DNA of 64,000 nucleotides from Acidobacteriales bacterium 59-55 (GCA_001897435.1 MKSV01000004.1:1-64000); one strand, 5' to 3'; shown: positions 27,612 to 40,615, counted from the stretch's first letter. Notes: generated from the letters alone by a model not told the origin. Made by a program: numbers and translations.

Positions 27612-27761
27612 GGGGAGAGAGCTCGCTTCCCACCCATCGCAAAAAGCGCGATGGATGGGGCACCCGGGCGGTTGGGATCGGGAAAAATTGGAACCGGCCA
27701 AAAAGAGAAAGACGAAATACAGGGGTCTCTCCACTGCGCTTCGCTTCGGTCGAGATGACGT
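27612..27761. repeat. Mosaic island: A then B
   Basis: Inverted family A (27612-27668) and short inverted family B (27711-27761), both in the same orientation as the 16.6 kb island. They lie between ald and the histidine kinase gene. Confidence 0.8.
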
Positions 27762-27825
27762 GCTTTAGAGAGACTCCTAAATATCATCCAGTCCCTATAA
27801 TCAGGTCACTGAGGAAGAGCGCGCC

Positions 27826-30281
27826 ATGCCCAACAATCCAAACCGGCGAAAGGTGATGAGCATCACCCTGGGTGCGTGCTTCGTTGTGCTGTTCGCGATC
27901 CTGGCCACGCTCAATGCTTTCAACAAACAGCTTCCGCGTCCGGCGAATCTCGAACAGATCTTTCTGTTTACCGGGCTGTCGTTCGTGGCGTTTCTGCTCT
28001 TTGTGGTGGTGCTGGTGCTGCTGGCCCGCAACATGCTCAAGCTCTACGCCGATCAGCGCAGCCGGGTGATGGGGGCGCGCCTGCGCACGCGGATGTTCTG
28101 GGGCGCGGTGCTGGTCAGCTTTCTGCCCATCGCCTTCATGTTCGCCTTCAGCTACCTGCTGATGAACCGTTCGGTCGATCGCTGGTTCTCGCAGCCGGTG
28201 ACGCAGATGCGCGACGACAGCAACCACATGGCGCTGGCGCTGTCGCAGTACACGACGGCCAACGCACGCGCCGAGGCCGACTCGATTGCGGCGGGCATCG
28301 CCGACGCCGCGAATCTGACGACGCGAAAGTCGGCATCGGCTGTAGAGAAGACGACGCCGGATACAACGCCGAGGGCAACGGCGGCGCTCTCCCGGGCGAG
28401 CCGCGAAGCCATCGCCCGGGTGCTGAGTCAGCATGAGATCACGCTGCAGAACGGTTTCGCCATCATCTACCGCGACGGCCATGCCGTGACTACCTTCCAC
28501 ATGCCGCAGCGCGACGGCGCCACCGCCGAGGTGAAGCCATGGCTGCCCGAGCCGGTCACGGACGAGAACGGCACGGCGGCCAGCGTTCACACTCCTGCCA
28601 CCAACCCGACCGACGCGGCGATTCTCGCGGCGGCCCGGCGCAGCGACTCGCCTATCTTTTCGCTGGGGCAGATCGACTACGCGCTTGCCGCGACGACCGT
28701 CCAGCAGGGAAGCACCGTCGTCGTCGGACTGCCCATGCCGTTCGGCATGGCTTCCACCATGTCCCGCCTGCGCAAGGAAGCCGACGCCTACTGGGTTATC
28801 TTCCGCGAGCGCCGCCAGATCAGAAGCCTTTACATGAGCCTGCTGCTGATGATGACGATCCTTGCGCTCTTTGCCTCGAGCTGGATCGCGCTGCACATCG
28901 CCAAGCAGGTCACCAAACCGGTGGAGGCGCTGGGCGATGCGATGGAGGCCATCGCCGCCGGCGACTACGCGCACCGCGTGGGCGAGAGCGCAACCGAAGA
29001 ACTGGGCGAACTGGTGCGCAGCTTCAACCACATGGCCGCCGACCTTGAAGGAAGCCGCCGTGCCGTCGAACTCTCCACCGTGCAGTTGAGCACGGTCAAC
29101 GCCGCGCTGGAGGCGCGCCGCACCGAGCTTGAAACCATGCTGGAGACGATTCCCAACGGCGTGGCCACGCTCGACGCGGACCGCCGCATCGTGCTCACCA
29201 ACCGCGCGCTCAGCGAGATGATGGACCCGGGCGGCCAGCGGCCCTTCCCCGGCCGCAGTATCGAGGAGGCGTTTCCGCCGGAGGTCGCCGACGTGATCGA
29301 CCATCTCATCAAGCGCAGCCATCGCATGGGCTCGGCCTCGAGCGAGGTCGAGATGACCGGCGGCGTCAATGACAGGTTCGGCGGCAGCCTCAATCTGCTC
29401 GCTACGGTCGCGCTGCTCGAAACTCCGGGCAAGGCCGACCGCATGGCCCGCGAGCATCGCGGCTATGTGCTGGTGCTTGAAAATGCGACCGAACTGCTGC
29501 ACGCGCAGAAGCAGTCGGCATGGAAGGAGGTGGCGCGGCGCGTGGCGCACGAGATCAAGAATCCGCTCACGCCCATCAGCCTCAGCGCGGAGCAGATTCA
29601 CCGCCACATCGACCGGCTGGCGGCGATGCTGGCCGAGCGCGACGTGGAGTCGCCCTCGCCCGCCATCATTCGCCGCTGCAGCGAGGTCATCAGCTCGTCG
29701 GTCGAGAGCATGCGATCGCTGGTCGATCAGTTCTCCGCGCTGGCTGAGTTTCCTACGGCACGGCCGCGTCCCGCAGACCTCAACACCATCGTCGAAAATG
29801 CGCTGGCGCTGTTTGCCGGGCGAATGCAGACGATCACGGTGGCCAAGAATCTGACAGCCGGGCTGCCGCTGGTGCTGGCCGACCCCGAGGCGCTCAAGCG
29901 CGCTCTCGGTAACCTGATCGACAACGCGGTCGAGGCCATGCAGCACAGCCTTCTGCGCGAGCTGCGCATCGCGACGGCGCAGCTTGAAAACGGCATGATC
30001 GAGCTGACCATCGCCGACACCGGCACCGGCCTGACCGACGAGATGCGCGAGCGCCTCTTCCTGCCTTACTTCTCGACCAAGCAGCGCGGCACCGGCCTCG
30101 GCCTCGCCATCGCCGCGAAGATTATCCAGGAGCACCAGGGAACCATTCGCGCGGAGAAAAACTTTCCCGCCGGAGCCAAGTTCACCATCGAGCTGAAGAT
30201 AGCGACCGGCGCGGACTATGAAGCGGAACTCCCCAACGCAACTGCCGCAGCCGGCATCGGAAACAGCAACGGAGGCACTGT

Positions 30282-30285
<4 letters not shown>
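27826..30285 (+). CDS. NtrY-like membrane sensor histidine kinase
   Basis: The 819-residue kinase follows NtrY layout: two to three membrane segments in the first 110 residues, an extracytoplasmic region about 120-320, another TM segment near 327-350, HAMP (about 350-405), PAS (about 420-530), and kinase core. His575 in VAHEIKNPLTPI is the autophosphorylation site; the ATPase domain has NLIDNAVEAM, DTGTGL and the GTGLGLAIAAKII G2 box. NtrY senses nitrogen or redox cues in proteobacteria, but the signal here is unknown. Its stop overlaps the TTG start of the response regulator. Confidence 0.9.
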
Positions 30286-31670
<1,385 letters not shown>

Positions 31671-31699
31671 AAGCGTCCATGCGAGTATTTGGACCTGGC

Positions 31700-31730
31700 T
31701 TGAATTGGTTGAAGCGAGTTTCGATACAAT
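31700..31730 (+). promoter_or_regulatory. Possible promoter of the toxin-antitoxin pair
   Basis: TTGAAT (31700-31705) and TACAAT (31725-31730) with a 19-base spacer, 17 bases before the antitoxin ATG. The spacer is long and the leader short, so this is weak. Confidence 0.25.
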
Positions 31731-31746
31731 GGTGTTGAGGATTCCA

Positions 31747-31971
31747 ATGCCGTCGATAGGTAAAGTCACGATAAAGATAGCTGGCTCCGACTATATTGTC
31801 TCGGATGAATCAGGGCAGTCTTACGTCCTCAAAGGATATGGCAGCGGTAAAGGGCTGCCTCTGAACATTGACCCGCGCATCGACCTGACAAAGCCCATCT
31901 ATGAGCAGGTACAGAAGCTCGAGGGAAAGCGTCGCGGTAAAAAATCGCGGCATACGGCGACTGCCGCCTAG
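31747..31971 (+). CDS. Putative antitoxin partner of the PIN toxin
   Basis: The 74-residue product (ATG 31747, TGAGGA upstream) has beta-rich IGKVTIKIAGSDYIVSD at the start and a helical, very basic end (LTKPIYEQVQKLEGKRRGKK). It is not an obvious Phd, RHH or AbrB protein. The role is inferred from its position: its stop codon directly abuts the ATG of the PIN-domain gene, as expected for a toxin-antitoxin pair. It would bind the toxin and probably autoregulate. No homology evidence is available to me. Confidence 0.6.
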   Translation: MPSIGKVTIKIAGSDYIVSDESGQSYVLKGYGSGKGLPLNIDPRIDLTKPIYEQVQKLEGKRRGKKSRHTATAA

Positions 31972-32406
31972 ATGTCCGGGGTTTTGCTCGACACCCACGC
32001 ATTGTTATGGCTCGAAAACAGGGCTGCCCTCAAGGGTGAGGCTATATTTGCGATTGCTCAGGCCAGGGCTGCAAACAAGCTTGCCGTCTCTGCCATCTCT
32101 GCATGGGAGCTTGGCGTCGCACTCCAGAAAGTAAATGAAGAGAGAAGGCCGGGGCTCGGAGGAATGCAGGTAGATCTCTGGTTTCGTAAAGCGGTAGAGA
32201 AGCTGCATGCTCGAGTACTGCCAATCTCCACCGCCATCGCTCTCGAATCTGCCAGGGTTCCCGAGGTTTATGGCTACGGCGACCCCGGCGATTGTTTTCT
32301 GATTGCGACTGCGCGCGTTCGGAGGCTATCGCTTGTAACCAGGGATGCCAGGATCATCGCTCTCTCTAAAAGCGAACCTGGGTATCTAAAAGTGATTGAG
32401 TGCTAG
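31972..32406 (+). CDS. PIN-domain ribonuclease toxin, VapC-type
   Basis: The 144-residue protein has the PIN acidic residues: Asp in LLDTHALLW, Glu in SAISAWELG, Asp in GDPGDCFLIATARV, and Asp in LVTRDARI. This LLDTHALLW pattern fits the COG3744 PIN group usually paired with an antitoxin. Such toxins cleave tRNA or rRNA when released. It starts at the base after the preceding stop. No transposase or other mobile sequence is visible nearby. Confidence 0.85.
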   Translation: MSGVLLDTHALLWLENRAALKGEAIFAIAQARAANKLAVSAISAWELGVALQKVNEERRPGLGGMQVDLWFRKAVEKLHARVLPISTAIALESARVPEVYGYGDPGDCFLIATARVRRLSLVTRDARIIALSKSEPGYLKVIEC

Positions 32407-32439
32407 ATTGATTGCGTCTGATCCGGCACCTGAGATTCA

Positions 32440-33480
32440 TTACTTTTCTTCACCCATCTGCTTTTCCGCAATTTCTTCCAACTGCCGCCGCCAGTCCAGA
32501 TCCTCGACGAATCCTCGCGAGCTTCGCCACTCCTCCTGCACCTTGACGAAGAGTTCGAGGAAGACCCGCGTTCCCAGCAGCGCTTCGATATCCTTCCGCG
32601 CCGCCGTGCCGATGCGCTTGAGCATCTCGCCCTGTTTGCCGATCAGGATGGCCTTCTGCCCCGTCCGCTCGCAATAGATTGCCGCGGCAATCTTTGTGAC
32701 CGGAAGTTTGCCGTCCTTCATCTTTTTCATGGAGGCGGGCTCCTCGTAGCGCTCGATGACTACCGCGGTCGCGTATGGAACCTCTTCGCCGGTGAGCATC
32801 AGAATCTTCTCGCGGATCAGCTCGGCTACGAGAAAACGCTCCGGCTGGTCTGTGAGTTGGTTCTTTGGAAAATATCGCTGGCCTTCTTTCAACTGACCGA
32901 CGATCTTGTCGAGCAGAAGCTCGAGGCCTTCCTTCTTGCGGGCGGAGATCGGCACCACCTCCGCGAAGGTATGCAGCGAACTCCAGTGCGCGATCAGCGG
33001 CAGCAGCTCTTCCTTGCGCACGGCGTCGATCTTGTTGAGCACAAGGATCACCGGGCACTCCAGCTTCTTCATCAGCGAGAGCGCAAAGTCGTCTTCGGCC
33101 GCGCTCATGGCCATGCGTCCGGTCGTCTTTCCGCCTTCGGAGGTCTTCGCCAGCCGGTGGGTCACGTCGACGATAAACAGCACGGCGTCGCGCGACTCCA
33201 GCGCGTCGTGGACCTCCTGCATCATACGGCGGTCGAGTTGCGTCTCCGGCTTGTGCACACCGGGCGTATCGACCAGCACGACCTGCGCCGCCGGATGGCC
33301 GGGCTCGCCCTTGGCTTTCTTCTTCAGCGGAACTTCGAGCACGCCATGAATGCGCGTCCGCGTCGTCTGCGGCTTGTGCGTGACGATGGCGAGCTTCTGT
33401 CCCAGCAGGGCATTCAACAGTGTGGATTTACCGGCGTTGGGCCGGCCGATAATCGAGACGAAACCGGAACGAAAGGGCAT
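32440..33480 (-). CDS. era: GTPase Era
   Basis: Era binds the 3' end of 16S rRNA during 30S assembly. It has G1 GRPNAGKST, G3 DTPG, G4 NKID, and the C-terminal KH domain (IGKQGEMLKRIGTAARKDIE). The 346 residues are longer than the usual ~300: two inserts, about 54-63 (KKKAKGEPGH) and about 107-130 (LAKTSEGGKTTG), lie in the G domain. Start ATG at 33480 gives the correct MPFRSGFVSIIGRPN. It is divergent from the esterase gene at 33599. Confidence 0.95.
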   Translation of the reverse strand: MPFRSGFVSIIGRPNAGKSTLLNALLGQKLAIVTHKPQTTRTRIHGVLEVPLKKKAKGEPGHPAAQVVLVDTPGVHKPETQLDRRMMQEVHDALESRDAVLFIVDVTHRLAKTSEGGKTTGRMAMSAAEDDFALSLMKKLECPVILVLNKIDAVRKEELLPLIAHWSSLHTFAEVVPISARKKEGLELLLDKIVGQLKEGQRYFPKNQLTDQPERFLVAELIREKILMLTGEEVPYATAVVIERYEEPASMKKMKDGKLPVTKIAAAIYCERTGQKAILIGKQGEMLKRIGTAARKDIEALLGTRVFLELFVKVQEEWRSSRGFVEDLDWRRQLEEIAEKQMGEEK

Positions 33481-33583
33481 CCCCCATTATGCGCTGTGCG
33501 GGCTGTGCATCGGCATCGAACGGCCAGGTCTCTATGGCATTTCTGGCGTACTGCGAATTTTCATTGCCGCCGCCTGCATCTGA

Positions 33584-34762
<1,179 letters not shown>

Positions 34763-34838
34763 GTGAACCAGCACCAAAGAAGGGATCAGGCTCCCTGCTA
34801 TCCTGACCCATTCACAGGCTTCAACGCCCGAGGCGCAC

Positions 34839-36551
34839 ATGCGTTCTGTTCTTCTCTTCGCGGTAACTCTGTTCCTTACGTCTATCGCTTCCGCGCAGCG
34901 CATCGAAGTCACCATCCCCTCGGCAAAGCCGCTCACCGGCCATCTCATCCTCGTCATCTCCAGGAAGGACACGCCTGAGCCGCGCATGCAGATGGAAGAG
35001 ACCTACGACTCCGCGCAGGGCTTCGGCGTCGATGTCGAAGGCCTTGCGCCCGGCACGCCCATCGTTATCGACGACAAGACGCCCGGCTATCCGCGCCGGT
35101 CGCTCGCCGATCTCGACGCCGGCGACTACACCGTGCAAGCGGTCTTCAATGTCTACGAGCAGTTCCATCTCGCCTCCGGAAAGACGCTGTGGCTGCCGCC
35201 CGACAAGGGCGAAGGCCAGCACTGGAACCGCAAGCCCGGCAACCCTTACAACGCGCCGGTCAAGCTGCACATCGATCCGCGTTCGAGCGCGACGCTCAAG
35301 CTCACCCTCGACAAGGTGATTCCGCCCATTGCGGGCACCGACGAAGATCCTGCCGTGATCGCCGCTAAAGCAGGAAATGCGAAGTGGCTCCGCTACACCC
35401 GTTTCCGCAGCGAGAAGCTGAGCAAATTCTGGGGCCGCGATATGTACCTCGGCGCCTGGGTGCTGCTGCCGCCGGGCTTCAACGAGCATCCCGACGCTCA
35501 CTACCCGCTGATCGTCTATCAGGACCACTTCCACGCCGGGTTTGCCTCGCCGCTTCCCTGGGTCACGACGCCGCCTGAAGACGCGGAGGGCCGCTCCGGC
35601 TATCGGAATGTTGCGGCCTACAAGTTCTTTCAGGATTGGACGGCGGGCCGCCTTCCGCGCGTCCTTCTCCTGTATGTGCAAAGCCCCAACCCCTACTACG
35701 ACGACTCCTACGATGTGGATTCGGCCAACGTCGGTCCTTACGGCTCGGCCATCAACGAGGAGCTGATTCCCGCGATCGAACGGAAGTATCGCGGCCTGGG
35801 CCAGGGATGGGCGCGCGCCACCTACGGCGGCAGCACCGGAGGCTGGGAGTCGCTGGCAACGCAGATCTTTTATCCCGAGATGTATAACGGCACCTACACC
35901 GCCTGCCCCGATCCGGTCGACTTCCACGCCTACCAGAACATCGATCTCTACAACGACGACAACGCCTTCGTCCGCAGGGGCGACTTCGGCGAGATGCCCA
36001 TCGCCGCCGACCGCAAGCCCGACGGCACCATCATCGGCATGGTCGGCGACGAGTACCGCTACGAGCGCGTCCTCGGCACCCACACCCGCTCGACCGAGCA
36101 GTGGGCCATCTGGCAGGCGGTCTTCTCACCCGCCGGCCCTGACGGCTATCCCAAGGACGTCATCGACCCGACCACCGGGGCGATCGACAAGTCCACCGTC
36201 AAATACTGGCACGATCACTACGATCTCACCGCCATCCTCCAGCGCGACTGGGCGAGCCTTGGGCCGAAGCTCGAAGGCAAGCTGCATCTCGCGGTCGGCG
36301 ACGGCGATACCTACTTTCTCAACAACGCCGTGCATCTGCTTCAGACCGCGCTCGACGGCACACGCAATCCGCATTCGGACGCGACCTTCCAGTACGGTCC
36401 GCGCATGCCGCACTGCTACACCGGCGGTCCGGCGGAGTACACGCTTGAGGAGAATCGCGACACCTGGCCGCAGCGGGTGATTCCGCAGATGGTGGACCAC
36501 ATGCTCCGGACTGCTCCTAAAGGAGCCGACACGAAAAGCTGGCGCTACTAG
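34839..36551 (+). CDS. Large secreted alpha/beta-hydrolase-fold protein
   Basis: The 570-residue product has a signal peptide (about 1-18), a beta-rich N-terminal domain to about 150, and a hydrolase-like domain. The likely nucleophile Ser332 is in YGGSTGGWESL; HDHYDLTAILQ and GDGDTYFLNNAV provide candidates for other active residues. I do not know a named family; it resembles predicted esterases in Acidobacteria genomes. ATG 34839 is preceded by GAGGCGCAC. It is cotranscribed, perhaps, with the preceding esterase. Confidence 0.75.
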   Translation: MRSVLLFAVTLFLTSIASAQRIEVTIPSAKPLTGHLILVISRKDTPEPRMQMEETYDSAQGFGVDVEGLAPGTPIVIDDKTPGYPRRSLADLDAGDYTVQAVFNVYEQFHLASGKTLWLPPDKGEGQHWNRKPGNPYNAPVKLHIDPRSSATLKLTLDKVIPPIAGTDEDPAVIAAKAGNAKWLRYTRFRSEKLSKFWGRDMYLGAWVLLPPGFNEHPDAHYPLIVYQDHFHAGFASPLPWVTTPPEDAEGRSGYRNVAAYKFFQDWTAGRLPRVLLLYVQSPNPYYDDSYDVDSANVGPYGSAINEELIPAIERKYRGLGQGWARATYGGSTGGWESLATQIFYPEMYNGTYTACPDPVDFHAYQNIDLYNDDNAFVRRGDFGEMPIAADRKPDGTIIGMVGDEYRYERVLGTHTRSTEQWAIWQAVFSPAGPDGYPKDVIDPTTGAIDKSTVKYWHDHYDLTAILQRDWASLGPKLEGKLHLAVGDGDTYFLNNAVHLLQTALDGTRNPHSDATFQYGPRMPHCYTGGPAEYTLEENRDTWPQRVIPQMVDHMLRTAPKGADTKSWRY

Positions 36552-36573
36552 CGCGGTTCTTCCCGAAACAAAG

Positions 36574-36616
36574 ACGGGTGCCCCATCTCCGGATTCTCGG
36601 ACATAGGAGATCCGCG
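36574..36616. repeat. Family C-like hairpin
   Basis: GGTGCCCCATCTCC ... GGACATAGGAGATC: a diverged family C element after the hydrolase stop. Confidence 0.6.
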
Positions 36617-36621
36617 CCGAC

Positions 36622-36650
36622 TTGACAGCGAAGATAAAAGAAACTAAAAA
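36622..36650 (+). promoter_or_regulatory. Likely sigma-70 promoter of the BNR-repeat gene
   Basis: TTGACA at 36622-36627, 17-base spacer, TAAAAA at 36645-36650. It lies about 80 bases before the chosen TTG start at 36731. The perfect -35 in an otherwise GC-rich region makes this plausible. Confidence 0.45.
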
Positions 36651-36730
36651 CGCCTATACGAAATAAAACAGTGCAAAGGCGAAAGCCTGTCTTTGCGCCG
36701 CCCTGCCGGGACCACGATCGGAGTACACCT

Positions 36731-39019
36731 TTGAGACGAACGCTTGCATTCGCACCCCTTCTCCTTGCCCTTCTGACTCTCCCTGTGTCTGCGCAGGCTC
36801 CTCGTCTCGATTCGTGGAAGATCGTCGGTCCCGGCGGCGGCGGCACCATGATCGCGCCTACGATCAGCCCGCACGACTCGCGGCTGGTGGTCGAGCACTG
36901 CGATATGACCGGCGGCTACATCACTCACGACAACGGCGAATCCTGGCGCATGTTCAACCTGCGGATCGGCTTCAATGGCTTTGCCTTCGATCCCTCGAAC
37001 AAGGACGTCATCTATGCCGCGAACTCCGCGCTCTGGCGCAGCGAGGATCGCGGCAAGTCGTGGAGCATGCTCTTTCCCGACCCGCAGAAGAACACGGTGG
37101 AGCACCAGGTCGGCGACCACTCCGACATCTACCTCTCGACGGACGATGCAGCCTATCCGGGAGCGGGTGAGTTCACGGCGATCGCCGTCGATCCGCACGA
37201 CTCCAAGCGCCTCTTTGTCGCCTTTACGAAGAGCCGTTCCACCTCCGCCGTCTATGGCTCGACCGATCGCGGAGCGTCGTGGAAGGAACTGGCGGCGATT
37301 CCCGGCAGCGCGCTTCTGCTGACGCTCGACAAGGGAGATCTGATCGCCGTTGCGGGCAAGGCGGCATACCGGATCGGCAGCGACGGCAAGGCTGCCGCGC
37401 TCGGCCAGTTGCAGAGCAACATCTCGGTTGCCGCCGCGGCCCACGCGGGCGATGCGGCACGGCTGTACGCGACCACGGTGGACGGCAAGGTATTTCTCTC
37501 GGAGAACGCGGGCGGCAAATGGAGCGAGGTGACGCCTGACCTCGGCCTGGGCACGGTTCAGTTCCATGCCATCTCTGCCAGCGATCAGCACGGAGAGGTG
37601 GCGTATGTCGGCTTCCGCTCAGGCGAGGTCGGTGAGACGCGGTCGAATCTCTACAACGGCATCGCCAAGACGACCGACGGCGGCAAGAGCTGGAAGATCG
37701 TCTACAAGGAGTCGACCGTCCCAGCGAAGAATCTTGAGGGCACCTGGATCGAGGCGCGTGCCGGGGTTGAGCACACGGAGTCGATCTTCTCGGATGCTCC
37801 CTGGAGCCTCGGCGTCGCGCCCACCGACCCGAACGTCGTCTATGCCACGGATCTTTTCCGCACCTATCGCTCACTCGACGGCGGCAAGCAGTGGAAGGAG
37901 GTCAACTCGCGTCACGTCGCCGGCGATGCCTGGACCACGCGCGGCCTCGACGTCACCACCAGCTACGGAGTTCAGTTCGATCCCTTCGACTCGAAGCATA
38001 TCTATGTGCCCACGACCGATATCGGCCTCTTCCAGAGCCGCGACGGCGGCAGCTCCTGGCAAAGCTCCACGGTCGGCGTTCCCGAGCGCTGGCGCAACAC
38101 AACCTATTGGCTTGCCTTCGATCCCAAGGTGAAGGGGCTGGTCTGGGGAGCCTTCAGCGGCGTGCATGACCTGCCCCGGCCGAAGATGTGGAGGGGGCGC
38201 AGCACCGAGCGGTACCACGGCGGCGTCGGCGTCTCGACCGATGGCGGCCTGCATTGGACGGTGAGCAACCAGGGCATGCCGCAGACTGCGGTCACGCATA
38301 TTCTGATGGACCCGGACAGCCCGGTCGGCAACCGCGTGCTCTACGCCACCGGCTTTGGCAAGGGCGTCTTCAAGTCGTCGGATAACGGTAAGACCTGGGC
38401 GCTCAAGAATGACGGCATTACCGAGGCGCATCCCTTTGCCTGGCGGCTGACCCAGGCGAAGGAGGGAACGCTCTATCTTGTGATCGCCCGCGAGAGCGAG
38501 CGCCGCGACGCTCCCGCCTCCCAGGACGGCGCGCTCTATCGCTCGACGGACAAGGCCGAGCACTGGACCCGGATGAACATGCCGGCGGGGGTGAGCGGCC
38601 CCACCACGGTCTCGGTCGATCCCCGCGACTCGAAGCGGCTGTACCTGACGGCATGGGGCCGCGTGGGACCGATCGTGGACACCGACGGCGGCGTCTATGT
38701 CTCCACCAACGGCGGCAGGAGCTGGAAGGCGCTGTTCACCGATTCGCAGCACGTCTACGACCTGACCATCGATGCCAGCAATCCGGATGTTCTCTACATT
38801 ACCGGCTTCGACGAGGCAGCTTACCGCTCCACCGACCGGGGCGCGCACTGGACCCAGATCAACGGCTACAACTTCAAGTGGGGCCATCGCGTCACGCCGG
38901 ATGCGAACGATCCGTCGATGATCTACATCAATACCTACGGCGGAGGCGTCTGGCACGGTCCGGTCGACGGCGGCAAGCCTCAGCAGGATGACCTGACGCC
39001 GATCCCCGTGGCGCACTGA
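36731..39019 (+). CDS. Secreted BNR/sortilin-type beta-propeller protein
   Basis: TTG at 36731 (GGAG eight bases upstream) gives 762 residues starting with a clean signal peptide (RRTLAFAPLLLALLTLPVSAQA). Twelve Asp-box motifs (S-x-D-x-G-x-x-W) run from about residue 60 to 730, for example HDNGESW, SEDRGKSW, TDGGKSW, SLDGGKQW, SRDGGSSW and STDRGAHW, giving two consecutive propellers as in GH74 xyloglucanases and VPS10/sortilin-like proteins. No clear GH74 catalytic Asp pair can be assigned by eye. It may bind or hydrolyse beta-glucans. Confidence 0.85.
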   Translation: MRRTLAFAPLLLALLTLPVSAQAPRLDSWKIVGPGGGGTMIAPTISPHDSRLVVEHCDMTGGYITHDNGESWRMFNLRIGFNGFAFDPSNKDVIYAANSALWRSEDRGKSWSMLFPDPQKNTVEHQVGDHSDIYLSTDDAAYPGAGEFTAIAVDPHDSKRLFVAFTKSRSTSAVYGSTDRGASWKELAAIPGSALLLTLDKGDLIAVAGKAAYRIGSDGKAAALGQLQSNISVAAAAHAGDAARLYATTVDGKVFLSENAGGKWSEVTPDLGLGTVQFHAISASDQHGEVAYVGFRSGEVGETRSNLYNGIAKTTDGGKSWKIVYKESTVPAKNLEGTWIEARAGVEHTESIFSDAPWSLGVAPTDPNVVYATDLFRTYRSLDGGKQWKEVNSRHVAGDAWTTRGLDVTTSYGVQFDPFDSKHIYVPTTDIGLFQSRDGGSSWQSSTVGVPERWRNTTYWLAFDPKVKGLVWGAFSGVHDLPRPKMWRGRSTERYHGGVGVSTDGGLHWTVSNQGMPQTAVTHILMDPDSPVGNRVLYATGFGKGVFKSSDNGKTWALKNDGITEAHPFAWRLTQAKEGTLYLVIARESERRDAPASQDGALYRSTDKAEHWTRMNMPAGVSGPTTVSVDPRDSKRLYLTAWGRVGPIVDTDGGVYVSTNGGRSWKALFTDSQHVYDLTIDASNPDVLYITGFDEAAYRSTDRGAHWTQINGYNFKWGHRVTPDANDPSMIYINTYGGGVWHGPVDGGKPQQDDLTPIPVAH

Positions 39020-39292
39020 TAAAAGGTGATTCATGGAGAACGCGCCGGCGGCGGAGTTACGAAAGTCCGTGCCGGCGCGGCTCGATTTCTGACTCCTGCG
39101 GCCGACGTGTCTTCGTCTCCTTCGCGGGCGAGAAGAAGCGCGTGCCCCAGGTTTGATCTCCAGCGAATGGGGTTCGGCGACCACGGATGCAGGTCGCGCG
39201 GTTCCAATTTGTTGCGGGCGTGGTTCCCGGACAAAGAAGTTAGCCCGTATTTTTCACGATTCCTCTTATCTCGCACATAATAGTTGCAGCGC

Positions 39293-40615
39293 ATGGAATC
39301 CTTTTTCTCACGATTCAAGAATGTCCTTGTCCTGGTTGCGGTCCTGTTTGCGCAGACCATCGGCCTGGCCATTCAGGTGCGCCGTCCTGCCGAGTTCGGA
39401 GCGCCCGACAGCCATCAGGTCACCCTCATGCGCTACTGGGTGGTGGCCGCGGTCACGCCGTTCGAGCGCGCCTTCCATGCCGCCGGCTACAACGTGCGCC
39501 AGGCCTGGGGCAATTACATCAACCTCCGCCATGTTCATCAACAGAATCAGGATCTACAGCAGGAGATTGCGCGTCTGCGGCTGGAACAGGCGGCCTTTGC
39601 CGAGGACGCCGTGCAGGGCCACCGCCTGCAGGCTCTGCTCGCCTTTCAGCAGCACTACATCGCCTCCACCGTGGCGGCGCAGGTGATCGGCACCAGCGGC
39701 ACCGATCTCTCCCGCCTCATCTATATCGATAAGGGCAACGACTACCATCTCAAGCCCGACATGGCCGTCATTACGCCGGACGGCATCGTCGGCAAGATTC
39801 GCGATGTTTTTCCGCATACGGCGCAGGTGCTTCTGATCAGCGACCAGACCTCGGGCGCGGGCGTGCTGCTGGCCAGCACCCGCATCCTGGCGATTCTGCA
39901 TGGCAGCTCCACCGGGCAGGTGCAGATCACCAACCTCACCGCGGACTCGCGCATCAAGCCCGGCGAAACGGTGCTGACCTCGGGCGGCGATCAGATCTTC
40001 CCGCGCGGCCTGCCGGTCGGCACCATCGAGTCGATCGCGCCCGATCCCGACCACCAGCCCTACACCGCGATCCGCATCAAGCCCGCAGCCAATCTCTCGC
40101 AGTTGGAGGAGGTGCTCGTCATCACCGGCACCAAGCCTACGCTGCCCGCGGCCGCGCAGAAGGATCTCGCGGCCGGAGTCGCCACCGCCGAAGCCAGGGC
40201 TGCTGTCGAGGCCGCCGCCAAGGCCAAGGCCGCCGCCGATGCCGAGGCTGCCGCCGAAGCCTCCGCCCGCTCTGCCGCCGAGGTGATGGCCGATCGCCTG
40301 CCCAGCCTGCACGATCCCAACGCGCCTCCGGCTCCGGCGGGCAACCCGCAGGCGCTGCCCAGCACCGTCGTTCCGCGCCCGCTGCCTGCGATCCGCCCCG
40401 ACCGCTACTCCCCCGGCGACACGCCGCCGGCCTCGTCGCTTGTGCCCGGAGCCCGGAGCAGCCGGACTTACAACGCAACCCCCAACGCAGCCCCGACCAA
40501 TGCAGCCCCGTCGCCGGAATCGCCGGACGGCACAGCCCCTCGCGCAGCGAAGAAGCCGCGGGAAACTCCCCAGCCCCAGTCCAAGCCCCAAACCCCGGAA
40601 GAGCCGGAAAACTAG
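39293..40615 (+). CDS. mreC: Rod-shape determining protein MreC
   Basis: MreC links MreB, PBP2 and RodA from the periplasm. The 440-residue product has a TM helix (about 8-26), a coiled coil (about 70-105), and the two-barrel MreC core to about 290 (SRLIYIDKGNDYHLKPDMAVITPDGIVGKI-type motifs, e.g. TPDGIVGKI). Residues about 290-440 are an Ala/Pro-rich tail, about 150 longer than most MreC proteins. ATG at 39293 is preferred over TTG at 39284. First gene of the mreC-mreD-mrdA-rodA operon. Confidence 0.93.
   Translation: MESFFSRFKNVLVLVAVLFAQTIGLAIQVRRPAEFGAPDSHQVTLMRYWVVAAVTPFERAFHAAGYNVRQAWGNYINLRHVHQQNQDLQQEIARLRLEQAAFAEDAVQGHRLQALLAFQQHYIASTVAAQVIGTSGTDLSRLIYIDKGNDYHLKPDMAVITPDGIVGKIRDVFPHTAQVLLISDQTSGAGVLLASTRILAILHGSSTGQVQITNLTADSRIKPGETVLTSGGDQIFPRGLPVGTIESIAPDPDHQPYTAIRIKPAANLSQLEEVLVITGTKPTLPAAAQKDLAAGVATAEARAAVEAAAKAKAAADAEAAAEASARSAAEVMADRLPSLHDPNAPPAPAGNPQALPSTVVPRPLPAIRPDRYSPGDTPPASSLVPGARSSRTYNATPNAAPTNAAPSPESPDGTAPRAAKKPRETPQPQSKPQTPEEPEN

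Noticed and set aside
27784-30135. Minus-strand open frame opposite the NtrY-like kinase
   Set aside because: Same reason: His/Arg/Gln-rich shadow of a well-supported gene.
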